Of a stretch of 9,558 nt of DNA, positions 1-7,292 are shown in pieces. The notes beneath the pieces are model-generated. The model was not told the DNA's origin. It searched no databases and saw only the letters and a program-made list of their open reading frames with translations. Made by a program: the position numbers and the translations under genes. Source of the DNA: Sphingomonas sp. (GTDB taxonomy: Bacteria > Pseudomonadota > Alphaproteobacteria > Sphingomonadales > Sphingomonadaceae); contig JAFBAM010000055.1 in NCBI GenBank assembly GCA_019247755.1, positions 1-9,558 of the forward strand, in the 5' to 3' direction. Each line of letters begins with the position of its first letter. Position 1 is the stretch's first letter.

Positions 1-12
1 CTCCAGAGTCTC

Positions 13-2925
13 CTAGCCGCGTTCGGGGACTGCCACGGGCGGCGGGGGAGGCGCTGGCGGGGGAGCCGGTGGCTCGACCGTAGCCGGAGGCGGTGGAGGA
101 GGTGGCGGCGGTGCTGGAGGTGAGGGTGCCGCGTGTCCTTCGCCACCGAAGCGGAAGCGAACACCCAGCGAGAGTATCCTCTCCTGGTACCGAGCACGCC
201 ACGCGAAATCGACCACCGAGCCATTCGGGTCAAAACGCGCTCCCGATGGATCAATCCGGACAAGATCGGTCTTTTGCGGCCGAGACAGAATGTTCGTCCA
301 GTCGGCGAAGAGCGTGTAGCGATCCCACAACGTGTAGCTCGCCGAAAGGTCGAGACGCCCGGGTTCGCGGACTTTTTGCCGAAGTACGTAGTTCTGGCCA
401 TTGCTCGAGAAGTCATTGCGTTCGGACCAATCGGCCCAGTACGGTCCCCGCTTGTTGTAGGCGAGCCGAACGGAGACGGGCCCGCGCTCGAACATGCCGA
501 TGATATTATAGGACCACTTCGACACGTTGAGGAGCGGCCTGGTGACCATGTCAGACGTGTCGCCGAAGTTCGGATATTTGGCCTTCGCGTTAAGCAGCGT
601 GAGGTTGCCCTGCACGCCGAACGACCGAAGCCATTCGGGCACTCCTCCAAAATCGAAGAAGGTGTTCGCCTGCAACTCGACGCCATCAACGTGGCCCTTG
701 TCCGAGTTGATGGGAGCGCTGACGTTCAACGCTTGCCCGTTGTAGCCGGCACCCGGTTCGATGAAATTCGCCGGCGTCACGAAGCCCTTCAGTGCGTGGT
801 GGAATGCGGCGATCGCCGCGTAGCCGGTGGGCGAAAAATAATATTCAAGGCTTGCGTCGAAGTTGGTGGCCTTGAGATCCTTGAGGAATGGATTGCCTCC
901 GGACGCAGGGCACGTCTGGTTCTGACAGCTCGAAGGGGATCCTAGCGATATCGAAGGATTAAGGTCGTTGAACTGCGGCCGCGTACGAGTCTTGGTCGCG
1001 GCGAGCCTCAACTGCAGCTGAGGCGTGAACCGGAAGCGGGCATTGATGTTCGGGAGGAACACCCACTTCTTCTCGGTCACGTCGATGGGGTTATCCTGCG
1101 TAACGAACGGCGTTTCGCTGACCACGATGCGCCGGGTGCCTGACACGTTTCGATTGCTTTGAACCGCCCGGACGCCAATCTGGCCGTCAAGTATCCCGAA
1201 TTGATAATTGAGCTGTCCGTACGCTGCCAAGCTCTTCTCGTTCGCCTTGAAGCTTTGGAGCGGATCATACGGAACGACGCCTGCAGGATAGCCCGAGAAG
1301 GTGCGCAATGCGTCGATATTATCCTGGATGCTCGAATAGGTCGGAGCCAGCCATGTAAGCGGGAACGGAGGATTGTTTGCGCCGCGGAAGCCGGGCGAGA
1401 ACAGCTCATAATCGAGCGGCACTGCGCTGATCGGCGTCCCGTAGCGGCTGTTGTTGTACCGATTCCCGTAGACCCGGCTTGCGTTTCGGTCGACGTACCG
1501 CACGCCCCACTGGATCTTGGGCAGGAAGTCGCTGTGGGTCTGATATTCGAAATCCAGACGGCCCTGCCAATCCTTGCCTTTCGCTTGCTGGTTCTCCTCG
1601 AAGAGACCGCGGAATGCATAGTTATTGGGATTGGTTGGATCGAAACCGACGAGATTGAAGCTCGGAATTTCCCCCGGAGCACCGATGACAAAATCGACGG
1701 TCTGACCGCAGTTGAACGGATCGGTGTTCCCCGGAAGGCTGGGACACAACCTGAAGTCAACGCTTTCCGTGTGGCCCGTGAACGTACTGTTCGTTCGGGC
1801 TACGTCCGCCGTAATTCTAAGAGGCCCCGCGTCGTAGCGCCCCCCCGCGGCAAACTGGTACGTGTTCGTCTTGTTGAAAGTGCCACCTTGCCAACCTTCA
1901 GCCCGGCGCGGGTTGAACACGGTTCCGCTCTCGACGAGATTGCCGTCGCGGGTGACGAGGTTCGTGTAAGATGCACCGCCCCAAATTGGCTGCTCAAAAT
2001 GACGGTCTTCAATTTCATGCCGGAAGCCCTGCCACAGACCTTCGACGTAAAGTTCTAGGTTCGGGTTCGGTCGCCATTGAAGCGCACCGTTGAGTGACGG
2101 CCGATAGCGCGTGGCCTCGTCATATTCGATCAACGGCCAGTCCGGCGCTCGCGTGTTATTTGCGAACGGCGCTACGAAGTAGGCGTTCTGTATGATGGAA
2201 TCCATGTAGTGCAGGCGGGTGTAGGAGAAGTTGAGCAACGCGCCCATTTCCCCGTCGCCCACCCGCCACCGGTCCGTGATCATCACGTTGCCGTTGGGCT
2301 GCCAGCCTCGTCCCTGGCGAGGGTGAAGCTCCCAAAACGAGCCGTTGAGTTCAAATCCCTGGAAGTCGAACGGCCGGCGCGAGCGGACGTTGACGAGGCC
2401 GGCGATGCCGGGCTCGATCAGATTCGCCGTCGAGGTTTTGAAAGCCTCCAGCGCCGCGATCGCACCTGAAGGGAAGTCCTGGAGTGCGACCGAGCGCGTT
2501 TCAGCAGTGAAGATTTCCCGGCCGTTATAAGTGGTGGTGTAGAAGGTCCTGTCGAGGCCGCGAACCAGGACACGATCTGCTTCACCGCGCTCGCGCGTGA
2601 CCTGGATGCCAGGGATTCGCGCGGCCGTGTCCGACACCGCGATATCAGGCAACTTGCCGATGTCTTGGGCGACAATCGCGTCAACGATCTGATCGCTGTT
2701 GCGCTTGACGTTCCGCGCCGACTGAAGCGCGCGCCTGAGGCCTGTGACGACGATGGAATTATCGTCCGCCGGCTGGGCCGCCGGCGTGGGAGCAGCGTCG
2801 GCTTGCGCGGCGTTGGTCTGGGCAGTGGCCGGCGCTACCGGCGGAGTCTGCGCAGAGGCTGCCGAAGCAGACCCGAGAAGCGCAACTGCAGAAGTCGAGA
2901 CGAGCAGAATTGAAACACGCCGCAT
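13..2925 (-). CDS. TonB-dependent outer-membrane receptor (Xanthomonas/Caulobacter type) with proline-rich tail
   Basis: This 970-residue protein should import a large or scarce substrate across the outer membrane using TonB-ExbBD energy. Residues 1-25 form a Sec signal peptide, with probable cleavage ASA|QT. An Ala/Pro/Gln linker follows (26-55), then a TonB-box-like SIVVTG (57-62). The plug domain runs from about 63 to 185, with QIVDAIVAQDIGKLPD and a VLVRGLD motif typical of the TonB-Xanth-Caul group (TIGR01782-like). The rest, to about 926, is a 22-strand-type barrel with many aromatic strand ends, and the last strand reads RILSLGVRFRF. Most family members stop there; this one adds 44 residues of mainly Pro and Ala ending PERG. 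The ATG start is supported by GGAGGGGG six bases upstream and by the signal peptide. It lies 141 bp downstream of the solute-binding protein on the same strand, suggesting the two handle the same substrate. The family is certain; the substrate is unknown. Confidence 0.96.
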   Translation of the reverse strand: MRRVSILLVSTSAVALLGSASAASAQTPPVAPATAQTNAAQADAAPTPAAQPADDNSIVVTGLRRALQSARNVKRNSDQIVDAIVAQDIGKLPDIAVSDTAARIPGIQVTRERGEADRVLVRGLDRTFYTTTYNGREIFTAETRSVALQDFPSGAIAALEAFKTSTANLIEPGIAGLVNVRSRRPFDFQGFELNGSFWELHPRQGRGWQPNGNVMITDRWRVGDGEMGALLNFSYTRLHYMDSIIQNAYFVAPFANNTRAPDWPLIEYDEATRYRPSLNGALQWRPNPNLELYVEGLWQGFRHEIEDRHFEQPIWGGASYTNLVTRDGNLVESGTVFNPRRAEGWQGGTFNKTNTYQFAAGGRYDAGPLRITADVARTNSTFTGHTESVDFRLCPSLPGNTDPFNCGQTVDFVIGAPGEIPSFNLVGFDPTNPNNYAFRGLFEENQQAKGKDWQGRLDFEYQTHSDFLPKIQWGVRYVDRNASRVYGNRYNNSRYGTPISAVPLDYELFSPGFRGANNPPFPLTWLAPTYSSIQDNIDALRTFSGYPAGVVPYDPLQSFKANEKSLAAYGQLNYQFGILDGQIGVRAVQSNRNVSGTRRIVVSETPFVTQDNPIDVTEKKWVFLPNINARFRFTPQLQLRLAATKTRTRPQFNDLNPSISLGSPSSCQNQTCPASGGNPFLKDLKATNFDASLEYYFSPTGYAAIAAFHHALKGFVTPANFIEPGAGYNGQALNVSAPINSDKGHVDGVELQANTFFDFGGVPEWLRSFGVQGNLTLLNAKAKYPNFGDTSDMVTRPLLNVSKWSYNIIGMFERGPVSVRLAYNKRGPYWADWSERNDFSSNGQNYVLRQKVREPGRLDLSASYTLWDRYTLFADWTNILSRPQKTDLVRIDPSGARFDPNGSVVDFAWRARYQERILSLGVRFRFGGEGHAAPSPPAPPPPPPPPPATVEPPAPPPAPPPPPVAVPERG
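16..147 (-). repeat. Low-complexity proline-rich coding tract (receptor C-terminal tail)
   Basis: This tract encodes receptor residues 927-970. It contains a run of nine prolines, shorter Pro runs split by Ala, Val and Glu, and a final PERG. On the plus strand it is a run of GGN triplets with several G-tracts. Length variation by replication slippage would be expected in such a tract. I recall similar proline-rich ends on other sphingomonad receptors, but their role is not known to me. Confidence 0.85.
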
Positions 2926-2931
2926 GATGAG

Positions 2932-2939
2932 CCCCCTCC
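2932..2939 (-). promoter_or_regulatory. Strong ribosome binding site of the TonB-dependent receptor
   Basis: On the minus strand GGAGGGGG ends six bases before the ATG at 2925. This is close to ideal pairing with the 16S 3' end, and it fixes the start, in agreement with the signal peptide that follows. It is stronger than the sites in front of the two permeases and the binding protein, so the receptor is probably translated independently. Confidence 0.8.
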
Positions 2940-2964
2940 AGCGACCTTAAAAACAACAGTGAGC

Positions 2965-2994
2965 AAGCATAAACAGCAGTAGAGCCGTTTGCTT
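2965..2994 (-). promoter_or_regulatory. Possible 5'-leader hairpin of the receptor mRNA
   Basis: In the transcript AAGCAAAC can pair with GTTTATGCTT (two-base AU bulge) around a 12-base loop, giving eight base pairs. It lies 40-70 bases before the receptor start, near the 5' end predicted from the weak promoter at 3001-3030. No run of U follows, so it does not look like a terminator. It could stabilise the leader or be chance. Confidence 0.25.
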
Positions 2995-3000
2995 ACGAGA

Positions 3001-3030
3001 GTTCTAAGACCGTTGAAGGCAAAGTTACAA
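3001..3030 (-). promoter_or_regulatory. Weak candidate promoter for the receptor gene
   Basis: On the minus strand TTGTAA (3030-3025) is followed after 18 bases by TAGAAC (3006-3001), each matching four of six consensus positions. Transcription would start near 2994 and give a leader of about 70 bases. The 141-bp gap and the strong Shine-Dalgarno make a separate receptor promoter plausible, but read-through from the ABC genes is equally possible because no clear terminator is present. Confidence 0.3.
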
Positions 3031-3046
3031 GACGCAATGAGGTAAC

Positions 3047-3062
3047 ACTGATCTAGATTAGT
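3047..3062. promoter_or_regulatory. 16-bp near-perfect palindrome, possible operator
   Basis: ACTGATCTAGATTAGT is an inverted repeat with an eight-base perfect core ATCTAGAT and ACT/AGT arms; one symmetrical pair mismatches. It sits just after the stop codon of the binding-protein gene and about 20 bases upstream of the candidate -35 of the receptor. Size and position would suit a dimeric regulator. The stem has no GC-rich base or U-tract, so a terminator is unlikely. Confidence 0.35.
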
Positions 3063-3066
3063 CCAC

Positions 3067-4377
3067 CTAATCGACTTGAGCCAATAAGTCGTCTACCCGA
3101 CGCTCAGCTGCTGCAAGCGCTTGAGGTATTGGTTTTTGGCCAGTGAACGCTGCGGCCGCCTCCTCACCAACGATTCCTTCGATTGCGTTCTGGCGCTGGA
3201 TGGCACTCGGAAGCGGGCGCCCGATCAACGCGAGCAGCGCGATATCATCTCGATGCGGGAGAGATCTGAACCGCGGATCGGCAAGCACGGACTTGAACGC
3301 AGGGATGTGGCCGGTCCGCGCCCAATCGTAATTATGCGCTGCCATGAACTTGAAGAAGCGCGCGATCGCCGCTCGTTGCTCCGGGGTCCGCCTGCGTGTC
3401 GGAACAACCCAGCTATGACCGCTGACATATTCGACTCGCTGTCCCCAGAGGCGAGGATATGGATAGACCGCGTAGCTTCTGTAGAGCGGGCGTCCGGGTG
3501 TGGTCGCTTCCTGCTGGAACGAGCCGATCATCCACGTGCCCGTGGGATAGATGCCGCCTTCTCCACTAACGAAGGCGGCAATGGCGCCCGGCGTGTCCAT
3601 GTTCTGCGTGCCAAGCTTCTGGGCATTAAGGCGGCGAAAATAAGAGGCGACCTGCACGCCAAGCTTTGTGTTCAGCCGGATGTGCTTCGCGTCGGGAAAG
3701 AGCACCGCTCCCTGCGCCATCATGTAGGTGTAAAGGTTGCGGGCCGCGAAGGCGGGATCACCGACGTTGCTCTGGATCAGGTACGGCTTGCCAGTACGCT
3801 CCTGAAACTGCCTCGCCTGCGCGATCAGTTCATCAGCGCTGTTCGGCAGCACCGGCTTGCTGTCACGCATCAACCCGGCCTTGGCGAACAAGGCGGTATT
3901 GACGTGGAACAGCCCTCCATGTGTGTCCCACGGCAATCCGTAGACATGGCCATACATGGTGACACCCTGACGCGCGGCCTCCGTGAAATCACTGGGTGAG
4001 ATCCCGGCTGTGCGAAGATAAGGGTCGACTGGCTCGAGCAACCCCTTCGACGCATAGTCGCTGATCACGCCCTCGTGCATCGTCACGAGGTCTGGGGAAT
4101 CGCGCGCCGCGACTTGCGCGGTCAGCTGCGGATAGCCCGGCCAGGCAACGACATTGACGTCGACGCGGACATCCTGATTCTCGGCGTTAAAGCGATTTAC
4201 GAGCGCGGTCACGATGCCGCATTCCCCTTCGGCCTTCGCAACATCGGTGCTGCCACCATATTCGGCACCGCATTCGCCAAAGAAGCGCTGCAGGTAGAGA
4301 TGCGTGCGGTGATCCGGCTTGGCACAACTGCCCAAGGCGAGCAAAGCGACGAATGCCTTGGCGGACCGCTTTGTCAC
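3067..4377 (-). CDS. ABC transporter lipoprotein solute-binding protein (extracellular family 1, sugar type)
   Basis: This 436-residue protein should capture the substrate in the periplasm and deliver it to the two permeases. The frame stays open upstream to 4575, but that extension is antisense-like sequence inside the permease gene. I chose the GTG at 4377 because it overlaps the permease stop as GTGA and is followed at once by a lipoprotein signal: basic TKRSAK, a hydrophobic stretch, then lipobox LGSC with lipidated Cys18. The mature part has the family-1 pattern: an FNAEN segment, SPDLVTMHEG, LEPVDPYL, a YGLPWDTHGGLFHVN stretch, and YPTGTWMIGSF near the hinge. Besides Cys18 it has only two cysteines, Cys36 and Cys53, inside two GEC motifs, so a disulfide is likely. 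Being last of the four ABC genes is the reverse of the common order. The role is well supported; the ligand is unknown. Confidence 0.92.
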   Translation of the reverse strand: MTKRSAKAFVALLALGSCAKPDHRTHLYLQRFFGECGAEYGGSTDVAKAEGECGIVTALVNRFNAENQDVRVDVNVVAWPGYPQLTAQVAARDSPDLVTMHEGVISDYASKGLLEPVDPYLRTAGISPSDFTEAARQGVTMYGHVYGLPWDTHGGLFHVNTALFAKAGLMRDSKPVLPNSADELIAQARQFQERTGKPYLIQSNVGDPAFAARNLYTYMMAQGAVLFPDAKHIRLNTKLGVQVASYFRRLNAQKLGTQNMDTPGAIAAFVSGEGGIYPTGTWMIGSFQQEATTPGRPLYRSYAVYPYPRLWGQRVEYVSGHSWVVPTRRRTPEQRAAIARFFKFMAAHNYDWARTGHIPAFKSVLADPRFRSLPHRDDIALLALIGRPLPSAIQRQNAIEGIVGEEAAAAFTGQKPIPQALAAAERRVDDLLAQVD

Positions 4378-5207
4378 ACCGCTGCGCCCGCCATCGCGCG
4401 GACGATCTGCTTCTGGAAGACGATATAGACCATGAAGATGGGGATCGACGCGAACACCGCCTGCGCCATCAGATAGCCCAAGCCGCTGGTCTGCGCATAA
4501 TTCATCTGCGCCGCGGCGAGGCCTACCGTCAGTGTGTACATGTCGCTGCGCGTGGCGCTTATCAGCGGCCACCAATAATCGTTCCAGGCACCGAGGAAGG
4601 TGAACACCGCAAGCGTCGATTGCGCCGGCATCGTCAGTGGCAGGATGATCTTGCGAAAGGTCGTCCAGCGCGACGCACCGTCCAGCATCGCCGCCTCGTC
4701 GAGCTCCTTCGGAATGCCGCGCATGTAGGTCGTCATGAAGAAGACGCCGAACGGCGCGACCAGGCCGGGGAGGATCAGCCCGGGGTAGCTGTTGTGGAGG
4801 TGCAGCCAGGCGAATAGCTGGTGCTGAGGCAGGATGACCGCCTGGCTCGGCACGGCCAGTCCGAGTAGCACGAATACGAACAATGTGCGGCGAAGCGGGA
4901 ATTCGAGCCGAGCGAATGCGTAACCGGCAAGGCTAGCGAGGATCAGCACACCTGCCGTCTGTCCGAGTGCGACGATTGCGCTGTTCAGCAGCCATCGCAG
5001 CGTCAGGCTATTGCCGAAGATCGCGACGTAATTCTCAACCGTGTAGGGCGGGCGCAGCGCCGCGGCGCTGTTGCCCACTAGATCGCCATTGTGCTTCAGC
5101 GACAGCAGCAGGGTCCAGAGCAGCGGCGCGATCATGATGAGCGCGGCGAGCCCAAGCGCTCCGCGCGCAGCCCAACTCATCGCTCTCTGGTGACGCCTAC
5201 CGGCCAT
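4374..5207 (-). CDS. Carbohydrate-type ABC transporter permease, MalG family
   Basis: This is the second inner-membrane channel subunit, 277 residues, the usual MalG size. Hydrophobic segments lie at about 13-36, 73-95, 107-125, 140-160, 193-210 and 248-266, fitting six membrane helices. The cytoplasmic EAA loop, which docks the ATPase, is at about 170-190 (DEAAMLDGASRWTTFRKI, followed by LP). The ATG at 5207 overlaps the end of the upstream permease by 11 bases and has GGGGCG a short distance upstream; an ATG at 5180 with a weaker AGAGAG site is the alternative. Its TGA overlaps the GTG of the binding protein, so the two are probably translationally coupled. It should pair with the MalF-type subunit encoded just before it. 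Confidence 0.95.
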   Translation of the reverse strand: MAGRRHQRAMSWAARGALGLAALIMIAPLLWTLLLSLKHNGDLVGNSAAALRPPYTVENYVAIFGNSLTLRWLLNSAIVALGQTAGVLILASLAGYAFARLEFPLRRTLFVFVLLGLAVPSQAVILPQHQLFAWLHLHNSYPGLILPGLVAPFGVFFMTTYMRGIPKELDEAAMLDGASRWTTFRKIILPLTMPAQSTLAVFTFLGAWNDYWWPLISATRSDMYTLTVGLAAAQMNYAQTSGLGYLMAQAVFASIPIFMVYIVFQKQIVRAMAGAAV

Positions 5208-6069
5208 CGACTTCGCCCCGTGACGTCGCCAAATATTGGGTAAGCGTGACTGCGAGGATGATCAGGAACAGGATTTCAGCGGCCGCGCTCGCGTAGCCGA
5301 GCTCCCATCGCCCGAACGCGGTTTCAAACAGGAAGAGCACCGCCGTTCGGGACGCGCCGCTCGGGCCACCTGCGGTCAGTAACTGAGACTGGCCGAACAG
5401 CTGCAGCTGCGCCGCGCTCTGGAGCATGACCACCAGGATCAAGGTGCGCCGGAGGGACGGTACTGTGATCCTTCGAAAGGTCGTCCAGGCGTTAGAATTG
5501 TCGAGCGCCGCGGCCTCGTACATGTCCTGCGGGATCTGTTGCAGCCCCGCCAGAAACAGCAGCATCGGAAAGCCGACCGACCACCAGATCGTCGTGATCG
5601 CCAGCGCCGGAAGCACAAGCTGCGGATCGCTCAGGAACGGCAGCGGTTCCCATCCCATCGCCCCCCACAAATCGCCGAGCAAGCCCGCGTCGGGCGCCAA
5701 GACGAACCGCCAGATCAAAGTGACGATCGTCACCGATAGGACAGCTGACGAGAAGAAGATGCCGCGGATGAACGCCGCGCCTTTTCCGGCACGGTTGAGC
5801 GCCAAAGCTAGCGCTAGCGCAATTACCGTCAGTGGGGGGACGATCATCAGCGTCACTTCGAAGGTGTTGAGGAGCGACGTCCCGAACACCGGATCCTGAA
5901 GTAGCCGCGCATAATTGCCGAGACCGACGAAATGGCCTGCGCCGAACAGGTCGACTTGATTGAGGCTGAGCCAGAGTCCGCGCAACAACGGAAAGACCAG
6001 GATCAGCGAATAGAGTGCCAGAAACGGCGCGACGAACAAGAGACCGCGCCAGTCGCGCCGCGAACTCAC
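5197..6069 (-). CDS. Carbohydrate-type ABC transporter permease, MalF/UgpA family
   Basis: This 290-residue inner-membrane protein is the first channel subunit of the importer. It has membrane segments at about 9-33, 67-91, 102-124, 152-175, 208-228 and 259-280, and the EAA loop at 184-204 (MYEAAALDNSNAWTTFRRI, followed by TVP). It lacks the large periplasmic insert of enterobacterial MalF, as is usual for UgpA/LacF-like members. It starts with GTG at 6069, overlapping the ATPase stop as GTGA, with no strong Shine-Dalgarno in front; it therefore probably relies on coupling to the ATPase gene. The downstream permease starts inside its last codons. Family assignment is secure from the paired EAA motifs and gene order; the transported compound cannot be inferred. 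Confidence 0.95.
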   Translation of the reverse strand: MSSRRDWRGLLFVAPFLALYSLILVFPLLRGLWLSLNQVDLFGAGHFVGLGNYARLLQDPVFGTSLLNTFEVTLMIVPPLTVIALALALALNRAGKGAAFIRGIFFSSAVLSVTIVTLIWRFVLAPDAGLLGDLWGAMGWEPLPFLSDPQLVLPALAITTIWWSVGFPMLLFLAGLQQIPQDMYEAAALDNSNAWTTFRRITVPSLRRTLILVVMLQSAAQLQLFGQSQLLTAGGPSGASRTAVLFLFETAFGRWELGYASAAAEILFLIILAVTLTQYLATSRGEVDGR

Positions 6070-7151
6070 GCTGCAGGTCCGTGGTAGCCCGTGCCGTCAG
6101 GACCGAATATGTGCGCCGCGGCTCCGTCAATTGTCAGCGGCACCTCGTCGCCGATTGCAACGCGGCTGTGCGCGCCGTCTTCAGCGGTGATCGGTTGGCC
6201 GTCGGCGAGGAGCGCGTAGATCAGTGTGCGCTCTCCGAGGCGTTCTACTAGTTCGACTTTCGCCTTGGTGGATGCCGTGCCGCTGGCCACCCGGACGCTT
6301 TCAGGCCGCAGGCCGAGGCGAAGCTCGGCGTTTGCTGGCAGGCTCTCGCGGCTTATCCCGGTCTGCACGATGGTGCCGTCGCCGAGCTTCAGCGCTGCGG
6401 AAGTGGTGTCCTCAAGCGCGGCCGGCACCAATGTCATTGCCGGCGATCCCACGAATTGGGCGACGAACACATTCGCGGGACGGCTGTAGATCTCCATCGG
6501 CGCGCCAACCTGCTGGATGCGCCGATCGTTCATCACCACGATACGGTCCGCGAGGGTCATCGCCTCCGCCTGGTCGTGCGTGACCATGATCACGGCCGCG
6601 TCGACTTTCTGCTTCAGCTGCGCGAGTTCGACCCGTGTCCTCAGCCGAAGAGCAGCGTCCAGATTCGATAGGGGCTCGTCCAGCAGGAACAGCTTCGGTT
6701 GCTTCACAAGGGCGCGGCCGATGGCGACGCGTTGGCGCTGACCGCCTGACATTTCGGAGGGCTTCCGGTCGAGCAGCGCCGTAATCTCGAGCACGCGCGC
6801 GGCTTCATCGACACGGCGGGTGACCTCGTCGCGCGGAACCTTGGCGTTCCTCAGTCCGAAGGCCATGTTCTCACGAACGCTCATGTGCGGGTAGAGAGCA
6901 TAGTGTTGGAAGACCATGGCGATGCCGCGTTGTCCGGGAGGCAGCGTGTCGATGCGCTGCCCCTCCAGCCAGATCTCGCCATCGTCGGCAGTTTCCAGCC
7001 CGGCAATGATCCTCAGCAGCGTCGACTTGCCCGAGCCCGAGGGCCCGAGGAAGGCGATGAATTCGCGTTGCTCCAGGGACAGGCTGACTTCGTCCAGGAC
7101 TGGTGTGGCGCCAAATGCCTTGCGCACGCCCTTGAGTTCCAGACTCGACAA
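6066..7151 (-). CDS. ABC transporter ATPase, MalK/UgpC family
   Basis: This 361-residue cytoplasmic protein powers the importer. All ATPase motifs are intact: Walker A GPSGSGKST (36-44), Q-loop Gln82, signature SGGQ (135-138), Walker B LFLLDE with Asp158/Glu159, D-loop NLDA (163-166) and H-loop His192 in VTHDQAEAM. A C-terminal OB-fold/TOBE regulatory domain (about 235-361) is present, including GLRPESV, as in MalK and UgpC. The frame is open up to another TTG at 7202, but I start at the TTG at 7151: it is preceded by GGGGAG at good spacing, and the family N-terminus (SLELKGVRKAFG) begins there. It is the first gene of the operon, and its stop overlaps the MalF start by four bases. No inhibitor or regulator gene is adjacent. 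Confidence 0.95.
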   Translation of the reverse strand: MSSLELKGVRKAFGATPVLDEVSLSLEQREFIAFLGPSGSGKSTLLRIIAGLETADDGEIWLEGQRIDTLPPGQRGIAMVFQHYALYPHMSVRENMAFGLRNAKVPRDEVTRRVDEAARVLEITALLDRKPSEMSGGQRQRVAIGRALVKQPKLFLLDEPLSNLDAALRLRTRVELAQLKQKVDAAVIMVTHDQAEAMTLADRIVVMNDRRIQQVGAPMEIYSRPANVFVAQFVGSPAMTLVPAALEDTTSAALKLGDGTIVQTGISRESLPANAELRLGLRPESVRVASGTASTKAKVELVERLGERTLIYALLADGQPITAEDGAHSRVAIGDEVPLTIDGAAAHIFGPDGTGYHGPAA

Positions 7152-7155
7152 CGCA

Positions 7156-7163
7156 CTCTCCCC
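7156..7163 (-). promoter_or_regulatory. Ribosome binding site that sets the TTG start of the ATPase
   Basis: GGGGAGAG on the minus strand stands four to six bases before the TTG at 7151. No ATG or GTG in this frame is nearby, and the conserved ABC N-terminus starts right after the TTG. This favours TTG over the upstream in-frame TTG at 7202. Confidence 0.7.
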
Positions 7164-7292
7164 GAGAACGCGGCAATCTACAAGATGCCCGGATGCGGGC
7201 AATAGATCAGGTCAGCGCGTCCGCGAGGCCCTAAAGCTTCGTTCGCGAGGAATCGTGGGCGGCATTACGCAGCGCTTCTTTCGATTCGACAC

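Noticed and set aside
133..945. 270-codon plus-strand open frame opposite the receptor gene
   Set aside because: It is antisense to a certain receptor CDS, gives no recognisable motif, and long antisense frames are expected in high-GC coding DNA.
1159..2058. 299-codon plus-strand open frame opposite the receptor gene
   Set aside because: Same reason: it lies wholly inside the receptor, has no domain-like pattern and no supporting ribosome site.
3121..3999. 292-codon plus-strand open frame opposite the binding-protein gene
   Set aside because: The composition is Arg-rich and shadow-like; the minus-strand frame has a clear lipoprotein and family-1 pattern.
4378..4575. N-terminal extension of the binding protein
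   Set aside because: It overlaps the MalG-type gene by about 200 bases and would bury the lipoprotein signal; the GTG at 4377 explains both.
7152..7202. Longer ATPase N-terminus from the TTG at 7202
   Set aside because: The extra 17 residues do not fit the MalK family, and the TTG at 7151 has a much better ribosome binding site.
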